Shown piece by piece: positions 4,694-6,535 of a stretch of DNA of 6,535 bases; the first letter of the stretch is position 1; the number at the start of each line of letters is the position of its first letter. The stretch is from Rhodospirillales bacterium (GTDB lineage: Bacteria > Pseudomonadota > Alphaproteobacteria > Reyranellales > Reyranellaceae): NCBI GenBank assembly GCA_013205335.1, contig JABMNB010000438.1, positions 1 through 6,535 on the forward strand, written 5' to 3'. The notes below the pieces were generated by a model, which was not told the origin of the DNA, did not search any database, and saw only the letters and a program-made list of their open reading frames with translations. Made by a program: the position numbers and the translations under genes.

Positions 4694-5910
4694 AGCAAAC
4701 GCTGCTGTTCCTGCTCCTGCTCGTCGCTGTTCCGGTCGCCGCACAGGTCTCCCCGCCGAATCAGCTGCCGACGCCCGCGCCGATGCCGACGCCGCAAGGC
4801 GACGTCATGTACTCCTGTCCGGGGGGCACCGACTTCGCATCTTCCTTCTCGACCGACGGCGAGCTCGCGACCCTGCGCATGCCCGGCCAGCCCGCCATTG
4901 AGCTGTTGCGCCAGACCTCGGGATCCGGGTTTGCCTATTCCGATTCCTACTACGAGCTGCGCGGCCGTGGCCGCGAGGTGACGCTCACCGCTGCCGGACG
5001 CTCGATGCGCTGCCACGCCGCCGGTCGGCCGGGCACGCCGCCACGCACCTACGAAGGCGGCGGCCTCACCGTCACCCTGTTTCCCGACGGCACCTTCCGG
5101 CTCCGCGAGAAGCGCGACGGCTCAGCCGAGCCCCTGTTCGATCTCGGCGAGTGGGCGCAGGAGGTCGAGGGCGGCGGGAGACTGGTGCTGCGCGGCGGCG
5201 CTGGCAGTCGACGGTCGTTCAGGGAAATCGGCGTCACCAAGCTGATCGCCGACAATGGCAGCGAGCTTCTTCATTCCGACAAGTCCGATCCGATCGACGG
5301 CCGGTTCCGGCTCTCCGGCATGTATCGCGACGCACAGGACGGCGGTCTGTTTGCCCCCTGCCTGGTCGGCCGCACCTATGGCGTAGCGCCCGGCGGCGCC
5401 GAATCCGACCTCGAGAGAGCGTGGGTCGAGGCCACGCCCTCGCGCGAAGCCAATCTCTATGTCGAGATCGTCGGCCGCTTTGACGACAACAACTCAATCG
5501 CGGTGGATCGCTTCATCAGTCTGAAACGCGACGGCGCCTGCCCGACGCTGGCGTCGCGCGGATCGGCGCTGCGCGACACCGAGTGGCGTCTGGTCGAGCT
5601 CGACGGCGATCGTCTCACCTTCGACGACTGGCGCCGGCGGCCGCTGATGCGCCTCGACGATCTCGACAGGTTCACCGCCTCGACGGGCTGCAACACGCTG
5701 GGCGGCGACTATGTCCTCGACCCGGCCGGGCTCCGCTTCACGCCGGGACCGATGACGATGATGGCCTGCCCACCGGCGGAAACGGCGATCGAGAAACGTT
5801 TCGTCGCCGCACTGGAAGAGATCAGGACCGCGCAGATCTCCGGCACGACGCTCGATCTCCTTGACGGGACTGGCAAGAGACGCCTGCGCCTCGAGGCTCG
5901 AGGCCGTTAA
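4690..5910 (+). CDS. Exported MliC / NlpE-like / META three-domain envelope protein
   Basis: This is a 406-residue protein. Residues 1-19 are a signal peptide (MKQTLLFLLLLVAVPVAAQ) without a lipobox cysteine, so it is probably periplasmic rather than a lipoprotein. A proline-rich linker follows (22-36). Residues 39-110 match the MliC/PliC lysozyme-inhibitor domain: VMYSC (C43), SGSGFAYSDSYYELRGRGRE (77-96), and closing C108. Residues 118-284 resemble an NlpE-like module: LTVTLFPDGTFRLRE, LGEW, FRLSGMYRDA, LFAPC (C224), LERAWVEA, LYVEIVGRF and final C284. The CxxC of classical NlpE is absent. Residues 293-402 are a META/HslJ domain: LRDTEWRLVELDG, STGCNTLGGDY (C334) and GPMTMMACPP (C360). Each cysteine pair could be a disulfide. 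The likely role is envelope protection or stress sensing. This is inferred from domains: MliC binds c-type lysozyme, and NlpE signals surface or copper stress in Escherichia coli. The start overlaps the permease stop (ATGA). Confidence 0.88.
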   Translation: MKQTLLFLLLLVAVPVAAQVSPPNQLPTPAPMPTPQGDVMYSCPGGTDFASSFSTDGELATLRMPGQPAIELLRQTSGSGFAYSDSYYELRGRGREVTLTAAGRSMRCHAAGRPGTPPRTYEGGGLTVTLFPDGTFRLREKRDGSAEPLFDLGEWAQEVEGGGRLVLRGGAGSRRSFREIGVTKLIADNGSELLHSDKSDPIDGRFRLSGMYRDAQDGGLFAPCLVGRTYGVAPGGAESDLERAWVEATPSREANLYVEIVGRFDDNNSIAVDRFISLKRDGACPTLASRGSALRDTEWRLVELDGDRLTFDDWRRRPLMRLDDLDRFTASTGCNTLGGDYVLDPAGLRFTPGPMTMMACPPAETAIEKRFVAALEEIRTAQISGTTLDLLDGTGKRRLRLEARGR

Positions 5911-6535
5911 CGAAACGCCTCGGTGTCGGCCCGAAGCGTCAGCTTGTTGTCCCCGTCGGGCGCAATGTGCAGGAACGTGAAGCCGGAGGGAACGGCGGCG
6001 CCGTCGGCGCGGCCTTCGAACTCGCGATCGATCTCGTCGAACAGCCGGAGGTAGAGCTTCCACTCGATCATCCCCGGCTCGAAGGGCACACGCACCGGCT
6101 CGTTCCAGTCCAGGGTACGGACGCCGCTCTGCACGACGCGATCCGTGGCAACGTCTCGTACAAGCGTCGCTTCGAAGCGGCCGATCGTGGCGGTGCGCGC
6201 CGCCTTCGTGGCCGCCTTGGCGACAACGGCGACGCAGATCTGGCTGGGACGGTCTTCGCGCACGAAAGCGACCGATCCGCTGTTCATCGTCTCGTCGGGA
6301 ATATCGTCGATCCAGCCCAGGCGCTCGACGATGACGACACGCCTCTTGCTCTTGTCGAAACGCCATCCCGGCGGAGGATCGAAGCAACGCCGCACGGTCC
6401 GCGCCTCGCCGACCGGTGCCCGCGCCAATATTTCCGGTGATACCAGCGTGTTGGATTCCGTTACGACGGACCGCACCTTCTGGTCGAATGCGAACCCGCC
6501 CGGCTTTTCAGGGATCGAGATGAAAAGCAGCTGGA
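5907..6535 (-). CDS. Unrecognised protein, C-terminal 208 residues (5' end outside window)
   Basis: The reading frame is open from the right edge leftwards to the TAA at 5909-5907. The visible protein begins QLLFISIPEKPGGFAFDQKV; a GTG at 6476 could be mistaken for its start, but the frame is open and protein-like beyond it, so the gene very probably starts outside the window. It shows alternating strand-like segments: RRVVIVERLGWIDDIP, SGSVAFVREDRPSQICVAVV, GRFEATLVRDVATDRVV, then VRVPFEPGMIEWKLYLRLFD, and an acidic region before SGFTFLHIAP. There is no signal peptide or membrane segment in the visible part. The look is of a beta-sandwich, either cytoplasmic or the distal half of an exported protein. 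I do not recognise the family. Its stop codon overlaps that of the converging META-domain gene within TTAA. Confidence 0.7.
   Translation of the reverse strand, partial: QLLFISIPEKPGGFAFDQKVRSVVTESNTLVSPEILARAPVGEARTVRRCFDPPPGWRFDKSKRRVVIVERLGWIDDIPDETMNSGSVAFVREDRPSQICVAVVAKAATKAARTATIGRFEATLVRDVATDRVVQSGVRTLDWNEPVRVPFEPGMIEWKLYLRLFDEIDREFEGRADGAAVPSGFTFLHIAPDGDNKLTLRADTEAFR

Noticed and set aside
3605..4744. Open frame of 379 codons on the minus strand
   Set aside because: It lies wholly antisense to the well-supported permease gene. Its product is an extreme mix of D, R, H, Q and E with no hydrophobic core, as expected from the reverse strand of GC-rich coding DNA.
5494..6387. Open frame of 297 codons on the minus strand
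   Set aside because: It straddles the convergent junction, is antisense to the META domain and out of frame with the real minus-strand gene. Its arginine-rich composition is that of a shadow frame.

Overview
This window is GC-rich and reads as an ordinary chromosomal stretch of a Gram-negative proteobacterium. It has signal peptides, an outer-membrane beta-barrel start, an MliC/NlpE/META envelope protein and an AI-2E family permease. The flavour of the small FLDW...CPR...VWEDA protein, the OMP N-terminus and the SapB-type MgtC protein suggests an alphaproteobacterium (Reyranella-like or a rhizobial relative). That placement rests on recall of protein families, not on a search. I see no tRNA, rRNA, CRISPR array, insertion sequence or integrase.

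Layout. On the minus strand at the left edge is the first 46 codons of an exported outer-membrane protein (140 to 1, running out of the window). An unusually long intergenic region follows (141-1007). It holds a perfect 12-bp hairpin, an AT-rich patch and a run of nine C, but no convincing gene. A plus-strand block begins at about 1008. It contains an unrecognised five-helix membrane protein (1008-1511), an exported PRC-barrel protein (1584-1973), a damaged-looking MgtC/SapB membrane protein (1977-2525), an exported MORN-repeat protein (2538-3359) and a 74-residue uncharacterised protein (3365-3589). A second plus-strand unit starts at a TATAAT box directly before the ATG of an AI-2E family permease (3650-4693). 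That gene overlaps by ATGA the start of a three-part exported protein (4690-5910) joining an MliC-like lysozyme-inhibitor domain, an NlpE-like module and a META domain. A convergent minus-strand gene of unknown function (5907 to beyond 6535) closes the window; the two stop codons share the palindrome TTAA.

How they fit together. Most genes here are envelope-related: three have clear Sec signal peptides on the plus strand, three are integral membrane proteins, and the left-edge gene is an OMP. Short spacings (3, 12, 5 nt and a 4-nt overlap) suggest two co-transcribed runs, about 1584-3589 and 3650-5910. The points most worth a second look are the compensated double frameshift in the MgtC gene, the MliC-NlpE-META fusion without the NlpE CxxC motif, the proline-rich linker shared by the MORN and META proteins, and the apparently leaderless permease gene. 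I did not find convincing evidence of a wholly new system.
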